Below, one piece after another: positions 8,366 to 16,998 of a DNA stretch of 20,567 bases (positions are counted from its first letter, which is position 1; each line of letters begins with the position of its first letter). The stretch comes from CAZDXJ01 sp964509475 (GTDB taxonomy: Bacteria; Pseudomonadota; Gammaproteobacteria; Methylococcales; Methylomonadaceae). A program made the translations under genes and the position numbers. The stretch spans positions 1 through 20,567 of the forward strand of contig CAZDXJ010000042.1 in the NCBI GenBank assembly GCA_964509475.1. Reading direction: 5' to 3'. Under the pieces are notes generated by a model that worked only from the letters and a program-made list of their open reading frames with translations, had not been told where the DNA came from and made no database searches.

Positions 8366-8425
8366 GGTTTAAATCAACCCACCCAATCCGGTTTATTTAA
8401 ACCATTCCTCCGGTATTTATTTTCC
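8366..8425 (+). promoter_or_regulatory. candidate triple enhancer (activator-binding) sites upstream of sulP
   Basis: Three 14-base motifs share the form CCGG[T]...CC: GGTTTAAATCAACC (8366-8379), GGTTTATTTAAACC (8390-8403, near-perfect palindrome, 6 of 7 pairs) and GGTATTTATTTTCC (8412-8425, degenerate). Each is preceded by TCC. Centres are 24 and 22 bases apart, about two helical turns, and lie roughly 128, 104 and 82 bases before the predicted start of the sigma54 promoter. That is the usual position of enhancer sites for NtrC-type activators. The likely binder is the regulator encoded at 19019, by inference only. Confidence 0.45.
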
Positions 8426-8447
8426 GCTTTTGTCAATTTCCATCCTA

Positions 8448-8460
8448 TATCAATGGCATA
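8448..8460 (+). promoter_or_regulatory. possible IHF-binding site
   Basis: TATCAATGGCATA matches the IHF consensus WATCAANNNNTTR with one mismatch in the TTR part. It lies between the candidate enhancer sites and the sigma54 promoter, where DNA bending normally brings the activator to RNA polymerase. A single short degenerate match is weak evidence by itself. Confidence 0.3.
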
Positions 8461-8473
8461 AAGATTTTCTATT

Positions 8474-8490
8474 CTGGCACAAGCATTGCC
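8474..8490 (+). promoter_or_regulatory. sigma54 (RpoN) promoter of the sulP-hyf operon
   Basis: CTGGCACAAGCATTGCC matches the -24/-12 consensus TGGCAC-N5-TTGC exactly, with the obligatory ten bases between the GG and GC pairs. Predicted transcription starts near 8501, about 20 bases before the sulP ATG. An NtrC-class sigma54 activator encoded downstream supports the call. Confidence 0.8.
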
Positions 8491-8521
8491 TTGTAATATT
8501 TTATTTACTTGAGATTGCCTA

Positions 8522-10183
8522 ATGAACACTGTATTGCAAAATACCCCGGAAACAGGACTCGCCGGTTTAAAAAAACACTGGCGCGACGATTTAATCTCCG
8601 GCTTTCTGGTTTTTCTGATTGCCCTACCTTTATGTCTGGGTATCGCCATGGCTTCCGGCTTGCCGCCAATGGCCGGTATCCTCAGCGCTATCGTTGGCGG
8701 CATGCTGGTGTCACGCATCAACGGTTCCTTTGTAACCATCACCGGCCCGGCCGCCGGTTTAATCGTGGTCATTCTGGATGCTGTCGAAACGATGGGGCAT
8801 GGCGACGCCATTGCCGGTTACCGTTATGCCTTGGCGGCGATTGTTATCGCTGGCCTGTTGCAGATATTGATGGGCGTTTTCAAGGTCGGCTCAATCACCG
8901 CCTTTTTTCCAAGTTCAGTGGTGCATGGCATGTTGGCGGCTATCGGCATCATTATCATGACCAAACAGGCTCATGTCATGTTTGGGGTTGTCCCTGAAGC
9001 GAGCAGTTTGTTTTCCAGCATGGCGCAAATTCCGCACAGTTTTATCAGCATGAATCTTGAAATTGGCGTCATTGGTATCGGTGGCCTGTTGTTACTGATT
9101 GCCTGGAACGCCATTAAAAACCCTTGGCTTAATAAAATTCCTGGGCCGATTATTGTGGTTTTGTTTGGTATCGGTCTAGGTCTTTTTTTCGATCTGGCCG
9201 ACAAACATATTTATCATTTGCCCGAACAGCTTGCCCTGTTAAGCAAGGTATTTCCGAACGAAGGCAGTGTTGGTCCCGATTACCTGGTTGCTATCTCCAA
9301 ACACTTCACCTCCAGCTTTTATTTTCCTGATTTTTCCAAAATCGCCAGCGTGGAATTCTGGATCGCCGTGATTAGCATCTGTCTGGTCGGCAGCCTGGAA
9401 AGTTTGCTGACCACGATTGCCGTTGACAAACTGGACCCTTACAAACGCCATTCCAATCTGGACAAGGATATTATGGGTGTTGGCACCGGCAACACCTTGT
9501 CGGGATTAATCGGCGGTACCGCGATGATTTCGGAAGTGGTACGTAGTTCAGCCAATATCAACAACGGCGCCAAAACCGGCTGGGCTAATTTTTTCCATGG
9601 TACCCTGATGCTGTTATTTGTTGTCTTGTTTCCGCAAGTCATCCATAGCATTCCACTGGCGGCACTGGCGGCATTACTGGTGTATACCGGCTTTCAACTG
9701 GCCGCGCCCAAGGAATTCATCAAAGTGCTGAAAATCGGTTCCGAACAATTTTTTATGTTCATTGTCACCATTATCAGCGTACTGGCCACCGATTTATTGA
9801 TCGGAGTCGCTATCGGTATGGCCGTCAAACTGGCCATCCATATCCTGCGTGGCGTATGGTGGCGTAACCTGTTTAAAATTCACTTCAAGATTTATGAAGC
9901 CGCCGATGATGCCATTACCATCAAGCTGGATGGTTCGGCCTTGTTCACCAATTTTTTGCCGTTCAAAAAAGCCCTGGATAATTTGCCCAAAGGCAAAAAA
10001 CTGACCCTTGATTTGACTAATGCCTATTTGATCGATCACACGGTGATGGAATATATCCACGACTTTATGCACGATTATGAAATATCAGGCGGTCGATGCG
10101 AACAGGTAGGCGATGCTATTCATACGTTTTCCGATCATGATTTAGCGGCACGTTTAATGACCGCTGACGAACGCAAAAAATAA
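8522..10183 (+). CDS. SulP-family anion transporter with C-terminal STAS domain
   Basis: Inner-membrane SulP (SLC26-like) carrier; family members move sulfate, bicarbonate and other anions, usually with Na+ or H+. The 553-residue product begins with the SulP hallmark LISGFLVFLIALPLCLGIA and GPAAGL (75-80). It has about 10-14 hydrophobic spans to about residue 440, then a STAS domain (about 460-545) with DHT (505-507) at the usual regulatory Asp-Ser/Thr site. The substrate cannot be read from sequence; bicarbonate is attractive because of the ion-pump genes behind it. GAG lies eight bases before the ATG. It is first in the operon, 25 bases ahead of the hyfB-like gene, under the sigma54 promoter. 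Confidence 0.92.
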   Translation: MNTVLQNTPETGLAGLKKHWRDDLISGFLVFLIALPLCLGIAMASGLPPMAGILSAIVGGMLVSRINGSFVTITGPAAGLIVVILDAVETMGHGDAIAGYRYALAAIVIAGLLQILMGVFKVGSITAFFPSSVVHGMLAAIGIIIMTKQAHVMFGVVPEASSLFSSMAQIPHSFISMNLEIGVIGIGGLLLLIAWNAIKNPWLNKIPGPIIVVLFGIGLGLFFDLADKHIYHLPEQLALLSKVFPNEGSVGPDYLVAISKHFTSSFYFPDFSKIASVEFWIAVISICLVGSLESLLTTIAVDKLDPYKRHSNLDKDIMGVGTGNTLSGLIGGTAMISEVVRSSANINNGAKTGWANFFHGTLMLLFVVLFPQVIHSIPLAALAALLVYTGFQLAAPKEFIKVLKIGSEQFFMFIVTIISVLATDLLIGVAIGMAVKLAIHILRGVWWRNLFKIHFKIYEAADDAITIKLDGSALFTNFLPFKKALDNLPKGKKLTLDLTNAYLIDHTVMEYIHDFMHDYEISGGRCEQVGDAIHTFSDHDLAARLMTADERKK

Positions 10184-10208
10184 GCTTTTCACCAACGGGA
10201 GTTCCCTT

Positions 10209-12323
10209 ATGACGCTATCGCTCGCTTACGCTGCGGTATTATTCAGCTTTTTGTCCGGCTTATCGGCCGGAGCTGTGCGCTATCACCATCAAGTTGCACG
10301 ACTGACGCACCGTGTATTGTCCAGAAAACCTGCCTGGCAACAGTATGTGGATGATTATCTGCAAGAGCCGTATTACCCGCAGCACATTCAGCAAATCACC
10401 TTCCTTTTACTGGGCATTGGCGGTGTTTTCGCAACCCTGGCCGGATTGCTGGTCATGGTTCAACAAACGGCATTGACTGATCAACTGGCTTTAGGCCTGC
10501 CCTGGCTGCCCTGGCATGTTCGCTTTGACAGCCTGTCGGGTTTGTTTTACCTGATTATCGGCATTGCGGTCATCGCGGTGAGTCTGTATGGACCGGGTTA
10601 TGTAAAAAATAACGATGAACAACAACACCCTTTTGCCGTATTGGGTCTGTTCAGTGGCCTGTTTGTCGCCGGTATGCTGCTGGTTTTGCTGGCCGATGAC
10701 GCTTTCTTTTTTATGATTGCCTGGGAACTGATGTCGGTAGCCAGTTATTTTCTGGTTGCCTTCCAGCACGAAAACCCGGCCAACCGCCGCGCTGCTTTTA
10801 TCTATCTGATCATGGCCGAAGTTGGCGCCATTGCCATTATTCTGGGTTTTGGCGTATTGGCCAGTTTTGCCAGCGGTTTCACGTTTGATGAACTGCGTCA
10901 GGCGCCTTTATCTGAGACCTGGGCCAGTATTGCCTTTGTCCTGGCCTTGCTGGGTTTTGGCATGAAAGCCGGCCTGGTGCCAATCCATGTCTGGCTGCCC
11001 GAAGCGCATCCAGTCGCTCCTTCTCATATATCGGCACTGATGAGTGGTGTCATGTTGAAAGTGGCGGTTTACGGTCTGATCCGCTTCACTTACGATCTAT
11101 TGGGCGATATCCAATGGCAATGGGGTCTGGTGCTGCTCATTATTGGTTCAGCCACTTCAGTGCTAGGCGTATTTTATGCCATCATGCAGCACAACCTGAA
11201 GCGTTTACTGGCTTATCACTCAGTTGAAAATATTGGCATTATTTTTATCGGCCTGGGTCTGTCGCTGATCTTTATCGGCAACGGTCATCTCCAACTGGGT
11301 ATCGTCGGTCTGGTCGCCGCCTTGTTCCACACCCTCAATCACGCTTTGTTCAAAAGCCTGCTGTTTCTGGGCGCGGGCGGTATTTTGCATCAAACCCACG
11401 AAAGCGATATCGAGCATATGGGCGGCTTGATTCACCGCATGCCCAAAACGGCGGTTTATTTTTTAATCGGTTGCCTGGCCATATCCGCTCTGCCACCATT
11501 AAATGGTTTTGTTTCCGAATGGCTGACTTTCCAGGCCGCATTACAAACCGATATTCTTGACAATGGTATATTACGCAGCCTGATCCCAATCGCTGCCGCT
11601 TCCCTGGCTTTGGCCGCCGCGCTGGCTGCCGCCTGTTTTGTCAAGGTTTATGGCACGATTTTCCTGGGTTTGCCGCGTTCACGCCATTGCGCCAAAGCTG
11701 AGGAAATTCAGGATAAAGGGATATTCGCAGGCTTGGGTCTGCTGGCCGGTCTATGTTTTTTGTTCGGTGTTTTTCCGGGTTTGATCATCGCCTTACTCAA
11801 CAATATCAGTGATCAATTATTGGGGCAAACCCTGCCCAATGCGGATGCCGCGCATTGGTTATGGCTGGCACCGGTATCCATGCAGCAGGCTTCTTACGCC
11901 GCCTTGTATGTCGTCATGGGTATGCTGATTGCCGGCGGCATCAGCTTCCGCTATCTGCGTCGCGACCCGGCGACGGCCAATCGCCGTTCCAATACCTGGG
12001 ATTGTGGTTTTGGTGGCTTGACGCCGCGTATGCAATATACCAGTACCGCTTTCAGTATGCCGATTCGCCGTATTTTCGCACCGGTCTGGCAAATAGACGA
12101 ACGTATTGACAAGCAACAGCAGGGTGCGATGGCGCAACAAGTCACCGATATCCATTACCAGCTCCATATTGAAGATCATAGCTGGATACGCCTCTATCAT
12201 CCGATAGAACGCGGCGTCAACCGTCTCGCCCGCTTGATTGGGCGCATTCAGACCGGCAATATCCGGGTTTATCTGGGCTATTCCTTCGCTACCTTAATTC
12301 TTTTACTCTGGGTGATCAGCTGA
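10209..12323 (+). CDS. HyfB/NuoL-type antiporter-like membrane subunit of an Ehr-like complex
   Basis: Mrp/NuoL-type proton-channel subunit of a membrane-bound hydrogenase-like complex. The product is 704 residues with some 14-16 transmembrane helices. Ion-path residues seen in NuoL/HyfB are present: E173 (AWELMS), K253 (GMKAGLVPIHVWLPEAHP), K284 (GVMLKVAVYG) and K382 (HALFKSLLF). The C-terminal extension has the HyfB feature TWDCGF followed by TPRMQYTSTAFSMP. GGGAG lies seven bases before the ATG. The stop overlaps the next start in TGATG. It resembles hyfB of hydrogenase-4, but the partner large subunit has no nickel site, so I do not use a hydrogenase gene symbol. Confidence 0.92.
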   Translation: MTLSLAYAAVLFSFLSGLSAGAVRYHHQVARLTHRVLSRKPAWQQYVDDYLQEPYYPQHIQQITFLLLGIGGVFATLAGLLVMVQQTALTDQLALGLPWLPWHVRFDSLSGLFYLIIGIAVIAVSLYGPGYVKNNDEQQHPFAVLGLFSGLFVAGMLLVLLADDAFFFMIAWELMSVASYFLVAFQHENPANRRAAFIYLIMAEVGAIAIILGFGVLASFASGFTFDELRQAPLSETWASIAFVLALLGFGMKAGLVPIHVWLPEAHPVAPSHISALMSGVMLKVAVYGLIRFTYDLLGDIQWQWGLVLLIIGSATSVLGVFYAIMQHNLKRLLAYHSVENIGIIFIGLGLSLIFIGNGHLQLGIVGLVAALFHTLNHALFKSLLFLGAGGILHQTHESDIEHMGGLIHRMPKTAVYFLIGCLAISALPPLNGFVSEWLTFQAALQTDILDNGILRSLIPIAAASLALAAALAAACFVKVYGTIFLGLPRSRHCAKAEEIQDKGIFAGLGLLAGLCFLFGVFPGLIIALLNNISDQLLGQTLPNADAAHWLWLAPVSMQQASYAALYVVMGMLIAGGISFRYLRRDPATANRRSNTWDCGFGGLTPRMQYTSTAFSMPIRRIFAPVWQIDERIDKQQQGAMAQQVTDIHYQLHIEDHSWIRLYHPIERGVNRLARLIGRIQTGNIRVYLGYSFATLILLLWVIS

Positions 12324-13267
12324 TGAACTGGTTTATCGCAATACTTCAAACCCTGTTATTCATGGCTTTGGCGCCACTATTGGCCGGCTGGATAAAATGG
12401 TGCAAATGTTTCCTGCAGAACCGCAAGGCGCCTCCTTTGTGGCAGCCTTATCAGGATTTATGGAAACTGACCCATAAACAACCGGTACTCTCGGACAAGG
12501 CTTCATGGTTGTTTATTATCGCACCTTATATTATTTTTTCGGCGACTGTACTGGCTGTCAGCGTTGTGCCCTTGATTGCCGTCAACTTACCCACATCTGC
12601 TGGCGCCGATGTCATTGTTCTGGTCGGTTTTTTTGCCATTGCCCGGTTTTTCCAGGCGCTGGCCGGCATGGACATTGGTACCGCGTTTGGTGGCATGGGT
12701 TCTTCCCGGGAAATGACCATCGCTTCACTGGCCGAACCGGCCATGCTGATGGCGATCTTCACCCTGACCATGACCGCATCGACAACCAATTTGTCGCTGG
12801 TCATCAATTATATTCTGGAACAAGGTGTGGTTTTGCGGCCTTCGCTGATTTTCGCCCTGTTTGCCTTGATTTTGGTCACCATTGCCGAAACCGGCCGTAT
12901 CCCCATTGATAACCCGGCCACACATTTGGAATTGACGATGATTCATGAAGCCATGATTCTGGAATACAGCGGCCGCCATCTGGCCCTGATTGAATGGGCC
13001 AGTCAACTCAAACTGATGCTGTATGGCGTTTTGATCGCCAATATCTTCTTTCCCTGGGGCATTGCCGACTCGCTGTCTTTGAGCGCATTGGGCGATGGCT
13101 TGTTGGCTATTGTCGGCAAATTGGCATTTCTGGCCGTGTTACTGGCCTTGTCGGAAACCTTGCTGGCGAAAATGCGTTTGTTCCGGGCGCAGGAATATCT
13201 CAGCTTCGCTTATTTGCTGGGATTACTGGGCTTGTTAAGTCATATTATTCTGGAGGCATTGCTCTGA
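12323..13267 (+). CDS. HyfC/NuoH-type membrane subunit of the Ehr-like complex
   Basis: Homologue of complex I subunit NuoH and hydrogenase-4 HyfC, which joins the soluble arm to the membrane ion channels. The product is 314 residues with about eight transmembrane helices. Conserved loops are NRKAPPLWQPYQDLWKL (33-49), GGMGSSREM (123-131) and AETGRIPIDNPATHLELT (188-205) followed by IHEAMILEYSG, whose acidic residues line the entry of the proton path in this family. It starts one base before the previous stop ends and ends in TGATG with the next gene, consistent with translational coupling of one complex. Confidence 0.94.
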   Translation: MNWFIAILQTLLFMALAPLLAGWIKWCKCFLQNRKAPPLWQPYQDLWKLTHKQPVLSDKASWLFIIAPYIIFSATVLAVSVVPLIAVNLPTSAGADVIVLVGFFAIARFFQALAGMDIGTAFGGMGSSREMTIASLAEPAMLMAIFTLTMTASTTNLSLVINYILEQGVVLRPSLIFALFALILVTIAETGRIPIDNPATHLELTMIHEAMILEYSGRHLALIEWASQLKLMLYGVLIANIFFPWGIADSLSLSALGDGLLAIVGKLAFLAVLLALSETLLAKMRLFRAQEYLSFAYLLGLLGLLSHIILEALL

Positions 13268-13944
13268 TGAACCTTGAATCGTTTAATCAATATACCCAAA
13301 TCATATTGTCACTGGCGGCATTGATTACCTTGATGTCCTTTATCATGCTGGGTCAGGGGCGTTTGTTACGCCTGGTGTTTGTCTTTGCCGTGCAAGGGCT
13401 GTTGTTGGCATTAGCAACCGCCATCGCCGCCCACAGCCTGAATAACAACCATCTGTACATCTCGGCAATCTTAACCTTGGTTCTCAAGGTTCTGTTCATT
13501 CCCTGGATGATCCGGCGTCATGTTCTGAAACTGGATCTGCACCGGGACATCGAAGCCTTGAATAATAAGACCCTGGTCATGCTGGGCGGCGCCAGTCTGG
13601 TCATCTTCAGCTATTATGTGCTGCACCCGATTATGCAAAATGCCACGTTCGTCCTGGTGAACGCCCTGGCACTCAGCCTGGCGGTTGTCCTGCTTGGCAT
13701 GTTGCTGATGATTTCACACCGTCAGGCCATTGCTCATGTGGTGGGTTTCATGTCCATCGAAAACGGCTTGTTTTTTGCCGCTATTGTTTCAACCAGTGGC
13801 ATGCCCTTGGTCGTTGAACTGGGCGTTGCCTTCGATGTCCTGGTCGCCGCCGTATTGTTTGGCATATTTTTCCTGCATATCAGTCACAGCATTGATTCAC
13901 TTGATGTTGACCGGCTCAACCGTTTAAGCGAGGTGGATCAATGA
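13267..13944 (+). CDS. HyfE-type (NuoK-like) membrane subunit of the Ehr-like complex
   Basis: A 225-residue integral membrane protein with about six or seven hydrophobic spans, matching HyfE. The conserved C-terminal half (GFMSIENGLFFAAI, then LVVELGVAFDVLVAAV) is NuoK-like and carries the membrane Glu residues expected for ion translocation (SIENG, VELGV). The start is the ATG at 13267, overlapping the hyfC-like stop by one base. The open frame extends upstream, but that is only read-through in another frame of the previous gene. It overlaps the next gene by four bases (ATGA). Confidence 0.92.
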   Translation: MNLESFNQYTQIILSLAALITLMSFIMLGQGRLLRLVFVFAVQGLLLALATAIAAHSLNNNHLYISAILTLVLKVLFIPWMIRRHVLKLDLHRDIEALNNKTLVMLGGASLVIFSYYVLHPIMQNATFVLVNALALSLAVVLLGMLLMISHRQAIAHVVGFMSIENGLFFAAIVSTSGMPLVVELGVAFDVLVAAVLFGIFFLHISHSIDSLDVDRLNRLSEVDQ

Positions 13945-15404
13945 TTCCGGCATATTTACTGCTACTGGTTCCACTGTGCGGAATCGTCTATTTCGCCTTG
14001 ACCGGCCACAAAGAAGAAATTGGCCGGCAAAATGTCTGGTTCAACGCCGTCGCCCTGTTTTTGTCACTGTGGCTGGCCATCAACGTTTATCGTTCGGGTA
14101 CGATTTTATCCTCCGATCTGTATTTTATCGTTGATCCGTTTAATGTTTATTTGTTGGTACTGACGGCTTTTGTCGGTCTGACCACCTCGATTTTTTCCGC
14201 GCCTTACATGGCGCACGAAAAAGAACTGGATAAATTGAACGACAAACGCCTTAAATTGTACTATTCCATGTACCAGGGCTTTATGTTCGCCATGTACCTG
14301 GTACTGACCACCAACAACATGGGCATCCTGTGGGTGGCGATGGAGGCGGCGACCCTGGCCACGGTCATGCTGGTCAGTCTTTACCGTACCCCGGAATCCA
14401 TCGAAGCGGCCTGGAAATACTTTATCCTCTGCGGTGTCGGTATTGCCCAGGCCCTGTTTGGCACCATCTTGCTCTATTATGCCGCCATGCAGATCAGTGA
14501 CATGGAAAATGCCCTGATGTGGTCGGTGTTGTTCGAAAATGCCAAACAACTGCGACCGGACATTTTGCAAATCGCTTTTGTCTTCATGCTGGTGGGTTAC
14601 GGTACCAAAATCGGTCTGGTTCCCCTGCATAACTGGCTGCCGGATGCTCACTCGGAAGGCCCGACCCCGATGTCGGCGGTTTTATCCGGTTTGTTGCTCA
14701 ATGATGCCCTGTATGCAGTCGTGCGTAACAAAATGCTGGTCGATGGTGCCAGTGACAGCAATATGGCCGGTTACCTGATGATGGGCTTCGGTCTGTTATC
14801 CTTTCTGGTCGCGGCGTTTTTCCTGCACCGGCAAAAAGATATCAAACGTCTGTTCAGCTATTCCTCGATTGAGCACATGGGTGTCATGACTTTTGCCTTT
14901 GGTATTGGCAGCCCGTTTGCCACTTTCGCCGCCTTGCTGCACATGACCGTGCATTCCTTGACCAAATCGGCGATCTTTGTCACCGTCGGTCATGCCGCCC
15001 AGGTTGCCGGCACCCAGAGCATCGATAAAATACGCGGTTTGATTCATACCCAGCCCAAAATCGGCTGGGGATTGTTGATCGGTACGGTCGCCATTGCCGG
15101 CTTTCCGCCTTTTGGCGTTTTCAGCAGCGAATTTCTGGTCTTGCTGGCCACAATGCATTCCTATCCCTGGTTGACTCCGTTTCTATTGCTGGGCATTGGC
15201 ATTGCCTGCGCCGGTTTGTTCCGCAATGTGCAACCCATGGTTTATGGTAAACGACCGGAAGGTCAGCAGGCTATCCGGGCCAATTTATGGCCGGTCATGA
15301 TTCATTTGGGACTGGTACTCTGGTTCGGTCTGGCAATTCCAAATTTTCTGGCCGACTGGTTTACCCAGGCAACGATTCTAATTTCAGGGAGCGCCCCATT
15401 ATGA
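13941..15404 (+). CDS. HyfF/NuoN-type antiporter-like membrane subunit of the Ehr-like complex
   Basis: Second Mrp-type antiporter-like subunit, 487 residues with about 13-14 helices. Family residues visible are E135 (WVAMEAATLATVML), K223 (YGTKIGLVPLHNWLPDAH) and K342 (HSLTKSAIFV). At the position of HyfB K284 this protein has LLLND, so the middle channel residue differs. With the HyfB-like protein the complex has two antiporter modules; HyfD, the third in E. coli Hyf, is missing. Start and stop overlap both neighbours by four bases (ATGA), so the stoichiometry is probably translation-coupled. Confidence 0.93.
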   Translation: MIPAYLLLLVPLCGIVYFALTGHKEEIGRQNVWFNAVALFLSLWLAINVYRSGTILSSDLYFIVDPFNVYLLVLTAFVGLTTSIFSAPYMAHEKELDKLNDKRLKLYYSMYQGFMFAMYLVLTTNNMGILWVAMEAATLATVMLVSLYRTPESIEAAWKYFILCGVGIAQALFGTILLYYAAMQISDMENALMWSVLFENAKQLRPDILQIAFVFMLVGYGTKIGLVPLHNWLPDAHSEGPTPMSAVLSGLLLNDALYAVVRNKMLVDGASDSNMAGYLMMGFGLLSFLVAAFFLHRQKDIKRLFSYSSIEHMGVMTFAFGIGSPFATFAALLHMTVHSLTKSAIFVTVGHAAQVAGTQSIDKIRGLIHTQPKIGWGLLIGTVAIAGFPPFGVFSSEFLVLLATMHSYPWLTPFLLLGIGIACAGLFRNVQPMVYGKRPEGQQAIRANLWPVMIHLGLVLWFGLAIPNFLADWFTQATILISGSAPL

Positions 15405-16987
15405 GCGAAAATCAAAATCATTGGCTCGATGCCTTGCAAGAACGATTGCAAGCCGCATCCATCAGCATCGACAGCCAAACCCAAATCCAATGGCCACACT
15501 GGCATATTGGCTCCAAAAACTGGCAGGATTTTGCCCGCATTGCCTGTATGCAACAATTGCGCTGGGTTGCGGGCTGGGCCGAACAGCGCCAGGAGCAACT
15601 GTGGATTCATGCCTGTTTTGCCTCAAAACAGCAGGGTTATTTATGGCTGACAACCAACGTTCCTGTAAAACACCCGGAATTACCCTCACAAGCGGTTATC
15701 TATCCGGCCGCTAGTCGTAGTGAGCGCCACAGTCAGGATATGTTCGGCATTCATTTCAGCGAACATCCCGATCCCAGGCCCTGGCTTCGGCAACAAGCCT
15801 GGGGCAGGCACCAATATCCGTTGCGCAAGGATTTTCCGGTACAAGGCCACCCACCGTCCATTACCCCGGGCGATCTGGACTACGCTTTTGTCAAGGCTCG
15901 CGGCAGTGGTGTTTATGAAATCCCGGTTGGGCCGGTACACGCCGGTATTATCGAGCCGGGCCATTTTCGCTTCCAGGCGGTCGGCGAAACCATTTTAAAT
16001 CTGGAAGAACGCCTGGGTTATGTGCATAAAGGCATCGAAAAGATCGCCGAAGGTCGTACCCCGGAACAACTGCTCAAACTGGCCGGACGTATTTCCGGCG
16101 ACAGCACTGTCGCCCACAGTTGGGCCGCCTGCCGGGCCATGGAGCAAGCTGCAGCAATCAACATTCCGCAACGGGCAGCATTTATTCGCGCCATCCTGTG
16201 TGAACGCGAACGCATTGCCAACCACCTGGGGGACATTGGCGCCATTTGCAACGATGTTGGTTTTGCTTTTGCACAAATGCAATTCACTCGCCTGCGTGAA
16301 CAATGGTTGCGCAGTCAGGGGACTGTTTTCGGACATCGCCTGCTGATGGATTGCCTGCTGCCAGGTGGCGTCAAAACGGATCTCGATGCCAGACAGATCA
16401 AACGTCTGCTGCGGGACACCGAGGAATTACGCACCGAACTGAATGAAATCATTCCGGCTCTGGATCTCAATTCCTCATTGGAAGATCGCCTCTACACAAC
16501 CGGCTTTCTGTCTGAGCAAACCGCTGCCGCATTGGGTGCCGTAGGTTATGTCGGCCGCGCCAGTGGCCAGAATTTTGATGTGCGCCGCAATGCACCCTAC
16601 ACTCCCTATGATCAACTCAAATTCAAAGTTGTCTGGGAAACCCAGGGCGATGTGGCATCGCGTTTCTGGGTGCGGGTCAAGGAAATTTTCGCTTCGATAA
16701 AATTATTATCCCAGATGCTGCAACAATTACCCGGCGGCGATATCAGCACAACCTGGAAAACCCCTGCTGAAAACAGTACCGGACTGGCGATGATTGAAGG
16801 CTGGCGCGGTGAAATCATCACTTATGTGCGTTTTGGCAGTGAACAAAAGATCAGCCGGTTTTATGCCCGCGATCCCAGCTCGGTCAACTGGCCGACCCTG
16901 GAAAAAATTGTCCTGGAAAACATCGTTCCGGACTTTCCGGTTTGCAATAAATCCGTCAACGGCTCTTATTCCGGCCACGACCTGTAA
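15401..16987 (+). CDS. HyfG/NuoCD-like large subunit lacking [NiFe] ligands (Ehr type)
   Basis: Fusion of a NuoC-like N-terminal domain (about 1-150; SERHSQDMFGIHF) with a NuoD/hydrogenase large-subunit domain (about 170-528; IPVGPVHAGIIEPGHFRF). The group 4 hydrogenase L1 motif RxCGxC...H is RISGDSTVAH here (230-239), with S232 and S235 in place of Cys. The C-terminal L2 DPCxxC is DFPVCN (511-516), leaving no CxxC, and the tail runs on as NKSVNGSYSGHDL. All four nickel-binding thiols are therefore gone and it cannot be a hydrogenase. The domain may act structurally, bind another ligand, or resemble the quinone-site role of NuoD. The start is the ATG at 15401 with AGGGAG upstream, overlapping the previous stop. 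Confidence 0.93.
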   Translation: MSENQNHWLDALQERLQAASISIDSQTQIQWPHWHIGSKNWQDFARIACMQQLRWVAGWAEQRQEQLWIHACFASKQQGYLWLTTNVPVKHPELPSQAVIYPAASRSERHSQDMFGIHFSEHPDPRPWLRQQAWGRHQYPLRKDFPVQGHPPSITPGDLDYAFVKARGSGVYEIPVGPVHAGIIEPGHFRFQAVGETILNLEERLGYVHKGIEKIAEGRTPEQLLKLAGRISGDSTVAHSWAACRAMEQAAAINIPQRAAFIRAILCERERIANHLGDIGAICNDVGFAFAQMQFTRLREQWLRSQGTVFGHRLLMDCLLPGGVKTDLDARQIKRLLRDTEELRTELNEIIPALDLNSSLEDRLYTTGFLSEQTAAALGAVGYVGRASGQNFDVRRNAPYTPYDQLKFKVVWETQGDVASRFWVRVKEIFASIKLLSQMLQQLPGGDISTTWKTPAENSTGLAMIEGWRGEIITYVRFGSEQKISRFYARDPSSVNWPTLEKIVLENIVPDFPVCNKSVNGSYSGHDL

Positions 16988-16998
16988 GGATAAAGAAC

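Noticed and set aside
8374..8811. Minus-strand ORF of 145 residues over the sulP promoter
   Set aside because: It lies antisense to the conserved start of SulP and the sigma54 promoter, and has no recognisable motif.
12994..13266. Extended start of the HyfE-like protein
   Set aside because: The extension is out-of-frame reading of the HyfC-like gene; the TGATG junction gives a proper start at 13267.
15287..15400. Extended start of the HyfG-like protein at 15287
   Set aside because: It would overlap the HyfF-like gene by over 100 bases. The ATG at 15401 has a good ribosome site and the ATGA overlap typical of this operon.
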